From contig NZ_FQXU01000003.1 of assembly GCF_900130055.1 (NCBI RefSeq), forward strand, positions 337,627-401,626: DNA of 64,000 bases. Reading direction: 5' to 3'. Under the pieces are notes generated by a model, which was given only the letters and a program-made list of their open reading frames with translations, was not told where the DNA came from and did not search any database. Below are positions 52,416 through 61,798 of this stretch, in pieces; position 1 is the first letter of the stretch; each line of letters starts with the position of its first letter. Origin of the DNA: Clostridium intestinale DSM 6191. Its GTDB lineage: Bacteria > Bacillota > Clostridia > Clostridiales > Clostridiaceae. The position numbers were made by a program, and so were the translations under genes.

Positions 52416-54089
52416 ATGGAAACAAATCATTTTATAAATCAACCTCCAAATCCAAGTGATGAAGCCAGATATAAGCTGCTTAAGAGAGCTTTATCAACTG
52501 CAGGGCGAGAAGAAGACTTTGAGAACATAATTAAACTTCTAAGTCCGCCGCCTGATATTTTGAATTATTCGCCACCTGGAAGTTTAAAAGGAAGAAAAAT
52601 AGGTGTTATTGGTGCTGGAGTTGCTGGAATGGCGGCCGCATTTGAACTTAGAAAACTTGGGTGCGATATTACGATATTTGAAGCTAATGATGAAAGAATT
52701 GGTGGAAGAATTTATACTCATTATTTTGATGATGACAAAAAACTTTATGGTGAACTTGGAGCTATGAGAATTCCAGTATCCCATGAAAGTGTTTGGCACT
52801 ACATCAATTTATTTAACCTTAATACAGATGTTTTTATTCAAAGAGATCCAAATGGATTTATATATGTTAAAAATACTAGAATTAGAAATTATCATGGAGA
52901 AATTGAAAAACACTTTTATCCCAAATTTAATTTAACTCCAACTGAAAGAAATACTTCTTGGAGAGAGCTTTATGATTATGCAATGAATAGTCCAATGAAA
53001 AACTTATCTCCTTATGTAAGAAGTGAAATACTGAAGATTTTATCTATATATAATCCTGAATATGCTCCGTTATTAAATATTAGCCTACGTCAGAATTTTG
53101 AGTTTTTAGGTCTAAGCTCTGGAGCTATTCAACTTATAACAAGCGTTGATCCAACTTTATCTCCTCTTATGGATATATCGTATAATCATCTTTTATCACA
53201 AAATTATCCTGTTGATTTAGAATATGTATATAGAATAGAAGGGGGTTTGTCAAATCTTCCACTAGCATTTTATAAATCTTTAACTACAGAAACCCCAAAA
53301 GAATATATTAATCAGGGGTTGGATAGCTTAGGAATTGTTAAATGGAAGCTTGGATACTGGGTATCTGGAATATATAAATCTGAAGATAGCGATAAGGTTT
53401 TTATAAAATATAATAATAAAAATTCTACAGAAAAATCTTATGAAAATTTTGATTATGTTGTTTGCGCTATTCCTTACTCTACTCTTAGGACTGTAGAAAT
53501 TGATCCTGTATTTTCTAATATAAAAATGCAAGCAATTAAGGAGTTGAATTATGTAGATAGTCAAAAAACGCTATTTTTGTGTAAGAAGCGTTTTTGGGAG
53601 GAAGATGCTGAGTATGGAGGGATTAATGGAGGTAACTCACTTACCGATATGTCTATAATTAATATAATATATCCATCTGATCACGCTTATGGTGGAGAGT
53701 CAAGTGATCCAGGGGTACTAATAGCGTCATATAATCAAGCAAGAGAAGCTATTTACTTGGGGAATACTGATCCTCCGGTTCATAATGAAATAGTTAAGAG
53801 GCAGGTTGAGATTGTACATGGATTACCAAATGAATATTTAGACTCTATAGTTCAGGATTCAAAATATTTAACTTGGAATAATGAGCAATGGTCAAGAGGA
53901 GCTGTGTGCAAATATTCACCAGAACAAAAAAGAATATTTGGTGATAGTTTATTAAAACCAGAATACAATTGTAGGGTTTTCTTTGCTGGAGAGCATATAT
54001 CATCAACACCTAGCTGGATTCAAGGATCTCTATATACTGGTAAACTTGCTGCTAATGATTTAGCTAAGGTAGCTAGAAACAGAAGTTAA
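52416..54089 (+). CDS. Flavin-dependent amine oxidase family protein
   Basis: 557 residues. The FAD-binding start is KIGVIGAGVAGMAAAFELRKLGCDITIFEANDERIGGRIYT (about 61-102); the C-terminal FAD block is CRVFFAGEHISSTPSWIQGSLYTGKLAA. This is the L-amino-acid/monoamine oxidase superfamily; 60 residues precede the FAD domain. Substrate unknown (tryptophan- and amino-acid oxidases are near relatives). In an anaerobe it may use another acceptor than oxygen. The structured leader suggests regulated expression. Confidence 0.9.
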   Translation: METNHFINQPPNPSDEARYKLLKRALSTAGREEDFENIIKLLSPPPDILNYSPPGSLKGRKIGVIGAGVAGMAAAFELRKLGCDITIFEANDERIGGRIYTHYFDDDKKLYGELGAMRIPVSHESVWHYINLFNLNTDVFIQRDPNGFIYVKNTRIRNYHGEIEKHFYPKFNLTPTERNTSWRELYDYAMNSPMKNLSPYVRSEILKILSIYNPEYAPLLNISLRQNFEFLGLSSGAIQLITSVDPTLSPLMDISYNHLLSQNYPVDLEYVYRIEGGLSNLPLAFYKSLTTETPKEYINQGLDSLGIVKWKLGYWVSGIYKSEDSDKVFIKYNNKNSTEKSYENFDYVVCAIPYSTLRTVEIDPVFSNIKMQAIKELNYVDSQKTLFLCKKRFWEEDAEYGGINGGNSLTDMSIINIIYPSDHAYGGESSDPGVLIASYNQAREAIYLGNTDPPVHNEIVKRQVEIVHGLPNEYLDSIVQDSKYLTWNNEQWSRGAVCKYSPEQKRIFGDSLLKPEYNCRVFFAGEHISSTPSWIQGSLYTGKLAANDLAKVARNRS

Positions 54090-54135
54090 TTTCTTAGAGT
54101 CTTGATTATTATTTTATCAAGACTCCATTTTACGT

Positions 54136-55017
54136 TTATACACGTTTTATAGGTTGATATATGTGAAGCTCACAATAATTATCTTTAGACAAAGAATTAT
54201 CTATATATTCAAGTCTAAAGGAGTCTGCAAATTTAAAGTCCGATTGAAATATCCATTTTCTATATAAGTGTGCTAATATTCTTCCTATATGTTTGCCTTT
54301 AATATAGTCAGGCTTAAAAAAGCCAATAAATTTAAATACAACATATTCATGATCAGGAATTGCTAATCCTTTCATATTTTCAGGAATATATTTTAAATTT
54401 TCAACTTGTACAGAAGGCATATAATATATGTATCCATCTGAATTTTTACTCCAATCAGTATATCCAATATATATATTAGGATTAATAGGATTCTCAATGA
54501 TATTCTTATTATTGTAGAAAAACTCACGCCCATAAGCATTAGCTGAATTATCCCCAGACTTACTTAAAATCTTATGTTCCGTTCCTATAATACTAAAACC
54601 TTTCTTAAATACAAAAAAAGGTTTATATGTAATTGAGTTATCTATAGTTAGAATTTCATCAGTATTAATCTTCTCAGTGATAATAACTGATATATCTTTT
54701 GAGCGTATTTTAAGAGGTGTATATCCAAACTTCTTTTTAAAGGATCTTATATAGGATTGTTCATAGTTAAATCCAAAATCCATGGCTATATCAATTATTC
54801 GTTTGTTAGTATAAACCAATTCATTAATGCTTAAAGTTAATCTTCTTGATTGAACATATTCTATAATAGACTCCCCTGTTAATGATTTAAACATCCTGTG
54901 GAGATAATATTTAGATACACCTGTTTCTTTTGATAGGTCATCTAATGTTATTTTATTGTATATATTATTTTCAATATACTCTACACAAACCTCTAATGTA
55001 TCTTTTAAATTCAGCAT
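54136..55017 (-). CDS. AraC family regulator with GyrI-like effector domain
   Basis: 293 residues from ATG 55017 with GAGGAG before it. N-terminal AraC HTH pair: ITLDDLSKETGVSKYYLHRMFKSLTGESIIEYVQSRRLTLS and RIIDIAMDFGFNYEQSYIRSFKKKFGYTPLKIR. The C-terminal half (about 130-293; GREFFYNNKN, YKPFFVFKKG) is a GyrI/Rob-type ligand-binding domain. It is convergent with the amine oxidase gene and divergent from fabF. Ligand unknown; could respond to a small hydrophobic compound. Confidence 0.9.
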   Translation of the reverse strand: MLNLKDTLEVCVEYIENNIYNKITLDDLSKETGVSKYYLHRMFKSLTGESIIEYVQSRRLTLSINELVYTNKRIIDIAMDFGFNYEQSYIRSFKKKFGYTPLKIRSKDISVIITEKINTDEILTIDNSITYKPFFVFKKGFSIIGTEHKILSKSGDNSANAYGREFFYNNKNIIENPINPNIYIGYTDWSKNSDGYIYYMPSVQVENLKYIPENMKGLAIPDHEYVVFKFIGFFKPDYIKGKHIGRILAHLYRKWIFQSDFKFADSFRLEYIDNSLSKDNYCELHIYQPIKRV

Positions 55018-55137
55018 AATACTCCTCATAAATTATTAGTTGAAAGCAATAACTGTTCATTTTGAGTAAATTATATATGATATTTTTACTTATGTAAATA
55101 ATACTATAAAAATCTGAAATTTATGGAGGTTTTTAGC

Positions 55138-56376
55138 TTGAAAAAACGTGTAGTTATAACAGGAATGGGTGTTGTATCATCTGTAGGAATGGGAACAGAA
55201 GAGTTTTGGAATAATATAAAAGAAGGCAAAAGTGGAATAAGCAAAATAGAGAGAGTTGATGTTTCTGACATACCAACAAAGGTAGCAGCTGAAATTAAGG
55301 ATTTTAACGGTGAGTTATATATAAGCAAAAAAGAAATTAGAAGGACTGATAGATTTTCGCAATATGCTATTGCAGCTGCACAAATGGCTATAGAAAACTC
55401 TAAAATTGATTTAGACATAATAAATAAAGAACGTCTAGGGGTTATTGTTGGTTCAGGAATAGGGGGAATTGAAACATTGGAGAATCAACATAAAGTACTT
55501 CTAGAAAAAGGGCCTGGAAGAGTAAGCCCATTTTTAGTACCTATGATGATATCTAATATGGCTTCAGGGCTTATTGCTATAAAATATGGGGCTAAAGGGT
55601 TTGTAGAATGTGCTGTTACTGCTTGTGCAACTTCTACGAATACTATTGGGGATGCGTTTAAAGTAATACAAAGAGGTGATGCAGATGTAATTATTGCTGG
55701 AGGCGCCGAAGCTTGCATTACTAGGCTATGTCTTGCTGGTTTTTCTTCAAGCAAAGCTATGACAATAGATGAAAATCCAGAAACAGCTTCTAGACCATTT
55801 GATAAAAATAGAGACGGGTTTGTTATGGGAGAAGGGGCTGGAATGCTTATTCTTGAAGAATATAGTAAAGCTTTAGAAAGAAATGCAAATATAATAGCAG
55901 AAATCGTGGGATATGGATGTACTAATGATGCTTATCATATAACTTCACCTGCAGAAAAAGGGGAAGGCGCTGCCAGATGTATGAAAATGGCCATTGAAGA
56001 TGCTGAAATAAGTCCAACAGATATTGGATATGTAAATGCACATGGAACCTCTACAGAAGTTGGGGATAAAAATGAGACAGCTGCAATAAAGACTGTATTT
56101 GGAGATTACGCTTATGATATTTCTATAAGCTCAACAAAGTCTATGACAGGACATATGTTAGGTGCTACAGGGGCTGTAGAAGCAATTATAACAGCCTTAT
56201 CAATTAAAGATGGATTCATTCCACCTACAATAAACTATTCTACACCAGATGAAAACTGTGATTTAGACTACACTCCTAATAAAGGTAAAGTTAAAGCTAT
56301 ATCATATGGAATTACTAATTCTCTTGGATTTGGTGGTCATAATGCAAGTTTAATTTTAAAAAAATATAAAGATTAG
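55138..56376 (+). CDS. fabF: Beta-ketoacyl-ACP synthase II
   Basis: 412 residues from a TTG with GGAGG eight bases upstream; the ATG at 55123 overlaps that ribosome site and is unlikely. Active-site Cys163 ([10 protein letters not shown]), His in [11 protein letters not shown] and His in [17 protein letters not shown]. Elongates acyl-ACP in fatty-acid synthesis. It is not in a fab cluster here, standing next to an AraC regulator and a truncated radical-SAM relative, so it may be a second, specialised copy. Confidence 0.95.
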   Translation: MKKRVVITGMGVVSSVGMGTEEFWNNIKEGKSGISKIERVDVSDIPTKVAAEIKDFNGELYISKKEIRRTDRFSQYAIAAAQMAIENSKIDLDIINKERLGVIVGSGIGGIETLENQHKVLLEKGPGRVSPFLVPMMISNMASGLIAIKYGAKGFVECAVTACATSTNTIGDAFKVIQRGDADVIIAGGAEACITRLCLAGFSSSKAMTIDENPETASRPFDKNRDGFVMGEGAGMLILEEYSKALERNANIIAEIVGYGCTNDAYHITSPAEKGEGAARCMKMAIEDAEISPTDIGYVNAHGTSTEVGDKNETAAIKTVFGDYAYDISISSTKSMTGHMLGATGAVEAIITALSIKDGFIPPTINYSTPDENCDLDYTPNKGKVKAISYGITNSLGFGGHNASLILKKYKD

Positions 56377-56431
56377 TAAAAAATATAAATGCTTTAGCAA
56401 GATTTTAAAATCTTACTAAAGCATTTATACA

Positions 56432-56857
56432 TTAATCTAATATAGAATATTTTATATAATTTTTGTTACAATAATCTACTATTGCGTCGTAATAATAATT
56501 AAAAATAATATCATTAATGTCAAAAGAAGATTTTTTTATCAGAATCTTATCGACAAAAGAAACTATTTTAAGCAACTTGCTTAAAGCAGCACTTTCAAGT
56601 TTAATTTTGGGATTAATTTCGAGATTTATAAATGTTTTAAATCCAGAATCATGAACATCCTTTAAGCAACTAATTCTTTCTAAATAAGAAGGAGAATTTG
56701 GTTCAAGCTCATTTCTAACATCTTCATCTAAAGACATTAAACTTATACCAAATTCATTTTTCCTATCTAAATTAAGTATATTTTCAGGAAAATCAAGAGT
56801 GTAAAGTTGAACTTTATTATCTTTGTTTAATAATTGTTGTAATTGAACCTCTCCCAC
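56432..56857 (-). pseudogene. C-terminal fragment-like relative of a radical SAM protein
   Basis: 141 residues (ATG preceded by GAGGTATTTAAAGT). The text MSLDEDVRNELEPNSPSYLERISCLKDVHDSGFKTFINLEINPKIKLESAALSKLLKIVSFVDKILI matches the C-terminal half of SplB/DUF5131-type radical SAM proteins (SLDE..R..LEPN.PS...R...L..LH..G..TW...EP). The N-terminal CxxxCxxC half is absent and no such sequence lies just upstream. It may be a remnant, or a small protein that reuses the fold. Confidence 0.55.
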
Positions 56858-56958
56858 TTTAAATACCTCACTAATACAAATTATATAATTAATAATAACA
56901 TAATTTATTTGATAAATACTAGTAATATACTTTTAACTAATAAGAATACTACTCAAGT

Positions 56959-57255
56959 CTACCCTTTATGCCAAATAAAAATTGGTAGTATATTTATGAA
57001 TGAAGTAACTTCGTTTATTTCGCTAATTTGTTTTCTGGATATAACTCTATCTAAATGGCAATCACTCATTCTAATGTCTACATATACGGGTTGAGGAGCT
57101 ATATTATGTTTAATTTCTTTTACAAAGCAAGAATATTTTAGCTGTTCAGAGCCTTCATAATCAAGTTCATTAAAATCTAGATAATTTAATGAATATAAAT
57201 AACTAATTTTAAAGTCACTCAAGCTTCCTCTAATTCTTAATTTATACATTTTCAT
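56959..57255 (-). CDS. Hypothetical protein
   Basis: 98 residues starting MKMYKLRIRGSLSDFKISYLYSLNYL, mostly beta-strand-like (QPVYVDIRMSDCHLDRVISRKQI). GGAG lies upstream of the ATG. No family or neighbour relation recognised; it is between the radical-SAM fragment and the PTS operon. Confidence 0.52.
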   Translation of the reverse strand: MKMYKLRIRGSLSDFKISYLYSLNYLDFNELDYEGSEQLKYSCFVKEIKHNIAPQPVYVDIRMSDCHLDRVISRKQISEINEVTSFINILPIFIWHKG

Positions 57256-57352
57256 TTGTTCTATTCTCCTTTAATTTTATTATATTTTTTATAAAACAGA
57301 ACTAAGTACCATAAATATGATACTTAGTTCTTACATAAATTTTTATAACATA

Positions 57353-58675
57353 CTAAACATTTAAGCTTGATGCTTCAACTTCTGCTTCTTGCTCATTCTT
57401 AAGATTCATAGCATCTATCTTTTTAAAGAATGGGAAATAAACAACAACTGAAATTCCGATACAAACTATTTGCATTAAGGCTGTTCTCCATCCTCCTAGG
57501 ATAAATCCTGATATTATAGGAGGTGTAGTCCAAGGAACAGTTACACCAGTAAATAATGGAACCAAGCCTACCCTCATAGCAAGATATGCAACAACAGCTG
57601 ATATTGTTGGTGCTGCTATAAATGGTATAAACATTAATGGATTCATAACCATTGGGAATCCAAATAGTATTGGTTCATTTATATTAAATATACCAGGCCC
57701 TACAGCAAGTTTACCTAAAGCTTTATTTTGCTCAGATTTTGCTATAGTAAGCATTAATATTACTAAACCTATTGTTAAACCTGATCCAGTTACAGTAACA
57801 AAGCTTGCGCCAAATTGATCTGTTACTATATGTCCTCCGTTAGCTAAAGTTAATTCTTTACCTGCATCTATAATTGCTTGATTATCTAATCTATTAGCAG
57901 CAGTAAGTCCACTCATTACGCCACCAACTATAGTAGCACCGTGAACACCAAACCACCAGAAGAAAGGTACAAGTGCAGTTGTAATTATTAAGCCTATTAA
58001 TGAATCTGTAAATCCTTGTAGTGGAGTTTGTAATACTTTGAATATAAAATCTATTAAAGTAGTATTAAGTGCATATCTAAAGAACATGTATACAAACATT
58101 GTAGCTGTAATTATTACAAGTCCAGGTATAAGTGCTGAGAATTGATTTGATACACCTTGTGGAACTCCAGCAGGCATCTTTATAGTTATTTTCTTAGTTA
58201 GGAACCAAGAGTAAACGAATCCAACTAAGAGTCCTATAATTATAGCTGTAACCATACCTTGTCCACCAAGCCAAGTTCTAGGTATAACACCTGACACAAC
58301 TTCTCCTGCTGCCGATGTTGTATATTGATTTAAAGTTATTAAAAATACTGCAAAAGCTATGATTCCTGATCCTAATGGTTCATGACCTTCATTTTTAGCA
58401 TAAGTATATGCTATACCGATTACTGCTATTATAGCCATAATCTGCATTGTAGAGTTATAAACTTGGAACAATGGTTCAGTCCACCCTGCTCCAAAGATTC
58501 CAGCCATCCAATCATTAAATGGCTTATATGGAATTTGTGCTAATAATAAAAATACTGATCCTACTAGTGACATAGGTAGAGTGTATATTATTCCATCTTT
58601 TAGTGCGACAATAGCTTTGAGTTCAACAAACTTCATTACGATACTTATAAGTTTTTCTCCACGTGTTTCTGACAT
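57353..58675 (-). CDS. celB: PTS cellobiose/lactose-family IIC permease
   Basis: 440 residues, ten or so membrane helices. IVALKDGIIYTLPMSLVGSVFLLLAQIPY, FFWWFGVHGATIVGGVMSG and GIFNINEPILFGFPMVMNPLMFIPF are signatures of the lactose/cellobiose IIC family. Moves the sugar through the membrane while IIB phosphorylates it. Last gene of a IIA-IIB-IIC operon. Confidence 0.94.
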   Translation of the reverse strand: MSETRGEKLISIVMKFVELKAIVALKDGIIYTLPMSLVGSVFLLLAQIPYKPFNDWMAGIFGAGWTEPLFQVYNSTMQIMAIIAVIGIAYTYAKNEGHEPLGSGIIAFAVFLITLNQYTTSAAGEVVSGVIPRTWLGGQGMVTAIIIGLLVGFVYSWFLTKKITIKMPAGVPQGVSNQFSALIPGLVIITATMFVYMFFRYALNTTLIDFIFKVLQTPLQGFTDSLIGLIITTALVPFFWWFGVHGATIVGGVMSGLTAANRLDNQAIIDAGKELTLANGGHIVTDQFGASFVTVTGSGLTIGLVILMLTIAKSEQNKALGKLAVGPGIFNINEPILFGFPMVMNPLMFIPFIAAPTISAVVAYLAMRVGLVPLFTGVTVPWTTPPIISGFILGGWRTALMQIVCIGISVVVYFPFFKKIDAMNLKNEQEAEVEASSLNV

Positions 58676-58784
58676 TTATAAGTCCTCCTTAAAATTTTTT
58701 TATAAGACAAATTAAAATATAATTTGTAGCTTAACTCATTGAATTTCTTATAAATAAATTCTTAAAACTATTATCTATATTGCA

Positions 58785-59096
58785 TTATTTATTCAGTAGC
58801 TTTAAAGCAAAATCTAAAACCTTATCGCCTTTCATCATTCCATAGTCTACTGAATTTATTACATCTACTGGTACTCCTTTTGCACCGCATAATTTTTTTG
58901 CATTAGGTAACTTATATCTAACTTGTGGTCCAAGTAAAGCTACATCGATACCTTCTTCTAATTTTTTTGACATAGTTGATTCAGGGAAAGCTTCTATAAC
59001 AGCCTCTACTCCTTTGGTTTTAGCTGCCGCTTTCATTTTTTCCACCAAAACACTTGTTGACATTCCTGCAGCACAAAATAATGTAATTTTAATCAT
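58785..59096 (-). CDS. celA: PTS cellobiose/lactose-family IIB component
   Basis: 103 residues. ITLFCAAGMSTSVLVEKM carries the phospho-Cys8; DVALLGPQVRYKLP and YGMMKGDKVLDFAL are typical of ChbB/CelA. Passes phosphate from IIA to the sugar on IIC. 45 bases after IIA and 109 bases before the IIC gene. Confidence 0.94.
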   Translation of the reverse strand: MIKITLFCAAGMSTSVLVEKMKAAAKTKGVEAVIEAFPESTMSKKLEEGIDVALLGPQVRYKLPNAKKLCGAKGVPVDVINSVDYGMMKGDKVLDFALKLLNK

Positions 59097-59141
59097 TTAT
59101 TTTTCCTCCTTAATAAATTAATTTCATATTAACCCAAATTA

Positions 59142-59465
59142 TTATTTATCTAGTAATTCATTAACTATCTTTCTTAATTCAATTATTTGCTCGATCATAT
59201 TTTTTTCTGATATAGTTGTCATTAAATGGTCTTGTGCATGAACAAATAATACTGAAACTTCGGTTTTAATACCTGCGGCTTCTTTTTGTAATAAACTTGT
59301 CTGAGAATTGTGAGCTAACTCAAGAACTTCATTTGCCTTATTTATTAATTCATCTGCTTCGTCATATTTTCGATCATTTGCTGCGGTAAGGGCTTCATAG
59401 GAATAAGCTTTAGCATCACCAGAATTTATTATGATGTCCATTATAATTTTCTCTAACTCCTCCAT
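59142..59465 (-). CDS. celC: PTS cellobiose/lactose-family IIA component
   Basis: 107 residues, three-helix bundle. IINSGDAKAYSYEALTAAND and VLFVHAQDHLMTTI carry the phosphoryl His (75) and metal-binding Asp of the LacA/ChbA family. Accepts phosphate from HPr. First gene of the operon, with TAGGAGG upstream and a sigma-54 promoter. Confidence 0.94.
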   Translation of the reverse strand: MEELEKIIMDIIINSGDAKAYSYEALTAANDRKYDEADELINKANEVLELAHNSQTSLLQKEAAGIKTEVSVLFVHAQDHLMTTISEKNMIEQIIELRKIVNELLDK

Positions 59466-59510
59466 ATTAAACCTCCTAATTAAATATTTGACACCTATGC
59501 AATTAATTAC

Positions 59511-59526
59511 AGCAATTTCTATGCCA
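59511..59526 (-). promoter_or_regulatory. Sigma-54 promoter of the PTS operon
   Basis: TGGCATAGAAATTGCT on the minus strand fits TGGCAYR-N4-TTGCW exactly, with correct GG-GC spacing. The start would be near 59500, about 35 bases before the IIA ATG. Confidence 0.78.
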
Positions 59527-59563
59527 AAACACTAAAGTGTAGAAGATAATGGGGTTATTGAAA

Positions 59564-59680
59564 AAGAAATTTACAAGTGTTTAAAGATTGTTTTGAAAAA
59601 TAAGACAGTGTTTAAAGAATTTTAAATAGTGTTTTGATGTTTTAGTTAAAAATATGATAATGTTTACAAGTGTTTAATTT
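59564..59680. promoter_or_regulatory. Upstream repeat cluster, probable enhancer
   Basis: TTTACAAGTGTTTA occurs twice exactly (59570-59583 and 59663-59676), with near copies (ACAGTGTTTA at 59604-59613, ATAGTGTTTT at about 59627-59636). They begin about 45-150 bases upstream of the sigma-54 promoter, the normal range for LevR/NtrC-type activators. The activator gene is not in the window. Confidence 0.63.
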
Positions 59681-59751
59681 TATACTGAATCTGTTTACAT
59701 GAAAAAAGTCTAAATTTCTTTATAAAATGAAATTTAGACTTTAAAGATTTA

Positions 59752-60651
59752 TTATTTATAATAGTTTGTCCCCCATACTCCCATTAGAATCATGGCTGAA
59801 CCTATTGTATGATATAAGTGAAAGTTTTCTTTTAAGAAAATAACTCCAGCTAATATTGAGACTATTGTGGAGATGTTGGCAAATATAGCTGATTTTGAGG
59901 CTTCCATTTTAGACAATGTAAAATTAGCAAGAAAATATGCAACTATAGATGATAATATTCCTAAATACAAAATTGATAAAACAAAGCTTGAACTTTTTAA
60001 AGGCTCAAAGTAATTGGATAATGATGCATTTAAGATATGATTACTTACAGAAACTATATTAAAAAAGATTGCCCCTAAAAACATCATAAAGTAAGTAACT
60101 TCTATAGCTGTAAAATGTTTAGATATCTTTCTAGCTATTATATTAAAAAATGCAGCTGAAAACACTGCAACACTCAAAAATAATACTCCTAAAATAGAAT
60201 TTCCAGAGTTTTTTGATCCATCCATAAGTATGATTAACACTACCCCAGATACAGATAAAATAATACTTAAGACTTGCTTTCGTGATGGCTTTTCATTTAG
60301 AAAGTATATAGCAAGAATTGTTACTACTATAGGAATAAGGGCTATCATAAGTCCACCTAAGGAGCTTGAAGTCCTTTGAAGTCCATAGGTTTCAAAAATG
60401 AAATAAATTATTGGCTCTATAATAGCTAAAACTATTAACCATTTCATAGGTTTATTTTTATAATTTACTTTAATTACTTTAAATGCTATAAGTAAGCTCA
60501 TAATTATAAAAGCTAATAAAAATCTAAAAGCGACTAGGGTTATAGGGTTTGATACCATTAAAGCTTTTTTGGTAAATAAAAAGCTTAGCCCAAAGATAAT
60601 ATTAGTAATTAATGCAGTGAAATACGGAATAATTTTTTTGTCTATTTTCAT
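59752..60651 (-). CDS. EamA/DMT family transporter
   Basis: 299 residues, ten membrane helices in two EamA repeats. FTALITNIIFGLSFLFTKKAL, PITLVAFRFLLAFIIMS, and SSSLGGLMIALIPIVVTILAIYFLNEKPSRKQVLSIILSVSGVVLI in repeat 1; the second repeat ends ANISTIVSILAGVIFLKENFHLYHTIGSAMILMGV. Exports small metabolites; substrate unknown. Monocistronic, diverging from a radical SAM gene across a 46-bp palindrome. Confidence 0.92.
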   Translation of the reverse strand: MKIDKKIIPYFTALITNIIFGLSFLFTKKALMVSNPITLVAFRFLLAFIIMSLLIAFKVIKVNYKNKPMKWLIVLAIIEPIIYFIFETYGLQRTSSSLGGLMIALIPIVVTILAIYFLNEKPSRKQVLSIILSVSGVVLIILMDGSKNSGNSILGVLFLSVAVFSAAFFNIIARKISKHFTAIEVTYFMMFLGAIFFNIVSVSNHILNASLSNYFEPLKSSSFVLSILYLGILSSIVAYFLANFTLSKMEASKSAIFANISTIVSILAGVIFLKENFHLYHTIGSAMILMGVWGTNYYK

Positions 60652-60741
60652 ATTTTAGTATCCTTTCTTAAAGCTGAATTTAACTACAAAGAGTAAGTAT
60701 ACTATAAATTCATTTATTACTCAATATTATATCTCCATACA

Positions 60742-60787
60742 TGCATATCACTGTAATACCATAATTATGGTATTACAGTGATATGCA
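60742..60787. repeat. Perfect 46-bp palindrome
   Basis: Two 23-base arms (TGCATATCACTGTAATACCA... and its complement) meet without a spacer. It lies in the 263-base intergenic stretch between divergent EamA and radical-SAM genes, with no T-run, so it is more likely an operator or element remnant than a terminator. Confidence 0.83.
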
Positions 60788-60914
60788 GATATTCAAGTAT
60801 GTAGGTATGAAGTGCTTTTTTGCTTGAATTTTTATAACGAGTGAAAGAATCCGCTTTCCTTTAGTTAAAAAAAGTGATATTCTCATTTATATATGTGTTA
60901 GTGAGGTATAACAA

Positions 60915-61790
60915 ATGAGAAAATTTAAGAAGATCTATATTGAAATAACCAATGTGTGCAATCTTTCTTGTAGTTTTTGTCCTGAAACTCTAAGGAAACC
61001 AGAGTTTATAAAGATTGATGCTTTTTCTAAAATACTAGATGATATAAAACCTTATGGTGAATATATATATTTTCATATAAAAGGGGAACCACTACTCCAT
61101 CCAGAATTAGAAACTTTATTAGATATTTCTTTTAAAAAAGGATTCAAGGTTAATTTAACAACAAATGGAACCCTTATAACTAAAGTAAAAGATGTATTAC
61201 TAAATGCCCCTGCTTTAAGGCAGATTAACATTTCTCTTCATAGTTTTGATGGTAATGAAAGAACTGTAAATAAAGAAGAATATATTAATAACGTTATTGA
61301 ATTTTCAAAGGAAGCTAGAGAAAAGAAGATTATAACTGGACTTAGACTTTGGAACTTAAATGAAAACAATAATACAAATCTTAATTTAAATAAAAACAAA
61401 GAGATTTTAGAAATCATAGAGAGGGAATTTAATCTTCAATATAAAATTGAAGACAAAATAAGCGAATGTAGAGGAATTAAGATATCAGAATATATATATC
61501 TAAATCAAGATTATGAATTTAATTGGCCTGCCTTAACGGAGGATGAGGATGATGGTATAGGTTTTTGTCATGGGCTTAGAAACCAAATTGGTATATTAGT
61601 AGACGGAACGGTAGTTCCTTGTTGTTTAGATGGAAATGGAATTATAGATTTAGGAAATATAAATAACAGTAGTTTTTCAGAAATAATAGAAAGCTCTAGA
61701 GCTAAGGATATTTCTGAAGGATTTTCAAATAGAAGAGCTGTTGAGGAGCTTTGCAGAAAGTGTGGGTATAGAAAGCGATTTGGGAGGTAA
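60915..61790 (+). CDS. Radical SAM protein with SPASM-like C-terminus
   Basis: 291 residues. CxxxCxxC at C15, C19, C22 (ITNVCNLSCSFC) binds the [4Fe-4S] cluster; HIKGEPLLHPEL and NLTTNGTLI are SAM-binding parts. The C-terminal cluster region (GTVVPCCLDGNGIIDLGNI, LCRKCGYRKRFGR) resembles SPASM. Substrate unknown. Followed by the UvrC-like gene eight bases later, so the two are one transcript, with GTGAGGTATAAC upstream of the ATG. Confidence 0.9.
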   Translation: MRKFKKIYIEITNVCNLSCSFCPETLRKPEFIKIDAFSKILDDIKPYGEYIYFHIKGEPLLHPELETLLDISFKKGFKVNLTTNGTLITKVKDVLLNAPALRQINISLHSFDGNERTVNKEEYINNVIEFSKEAREKKIITGLRLWNLNENNNTNLNLNKNKEILEIIEREFNLQYKIEDKISECRGIKISEYIYLNQDYEFNWPALTEDEDDGIGFCHGLRNQIGILVDGTVVPCCLDGNGIIDLGNINNSSFSEIIESSRAKDISEGFSNRRAVEELCRKCGYRKRFGR

Positions 61791-61798
61791 TTTTATAA

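Noticed and set aside
60742-60787. Rho-independent terminator
   Set aside because: No T-run on either side, no loop, and the flanking genes start rather than end there.
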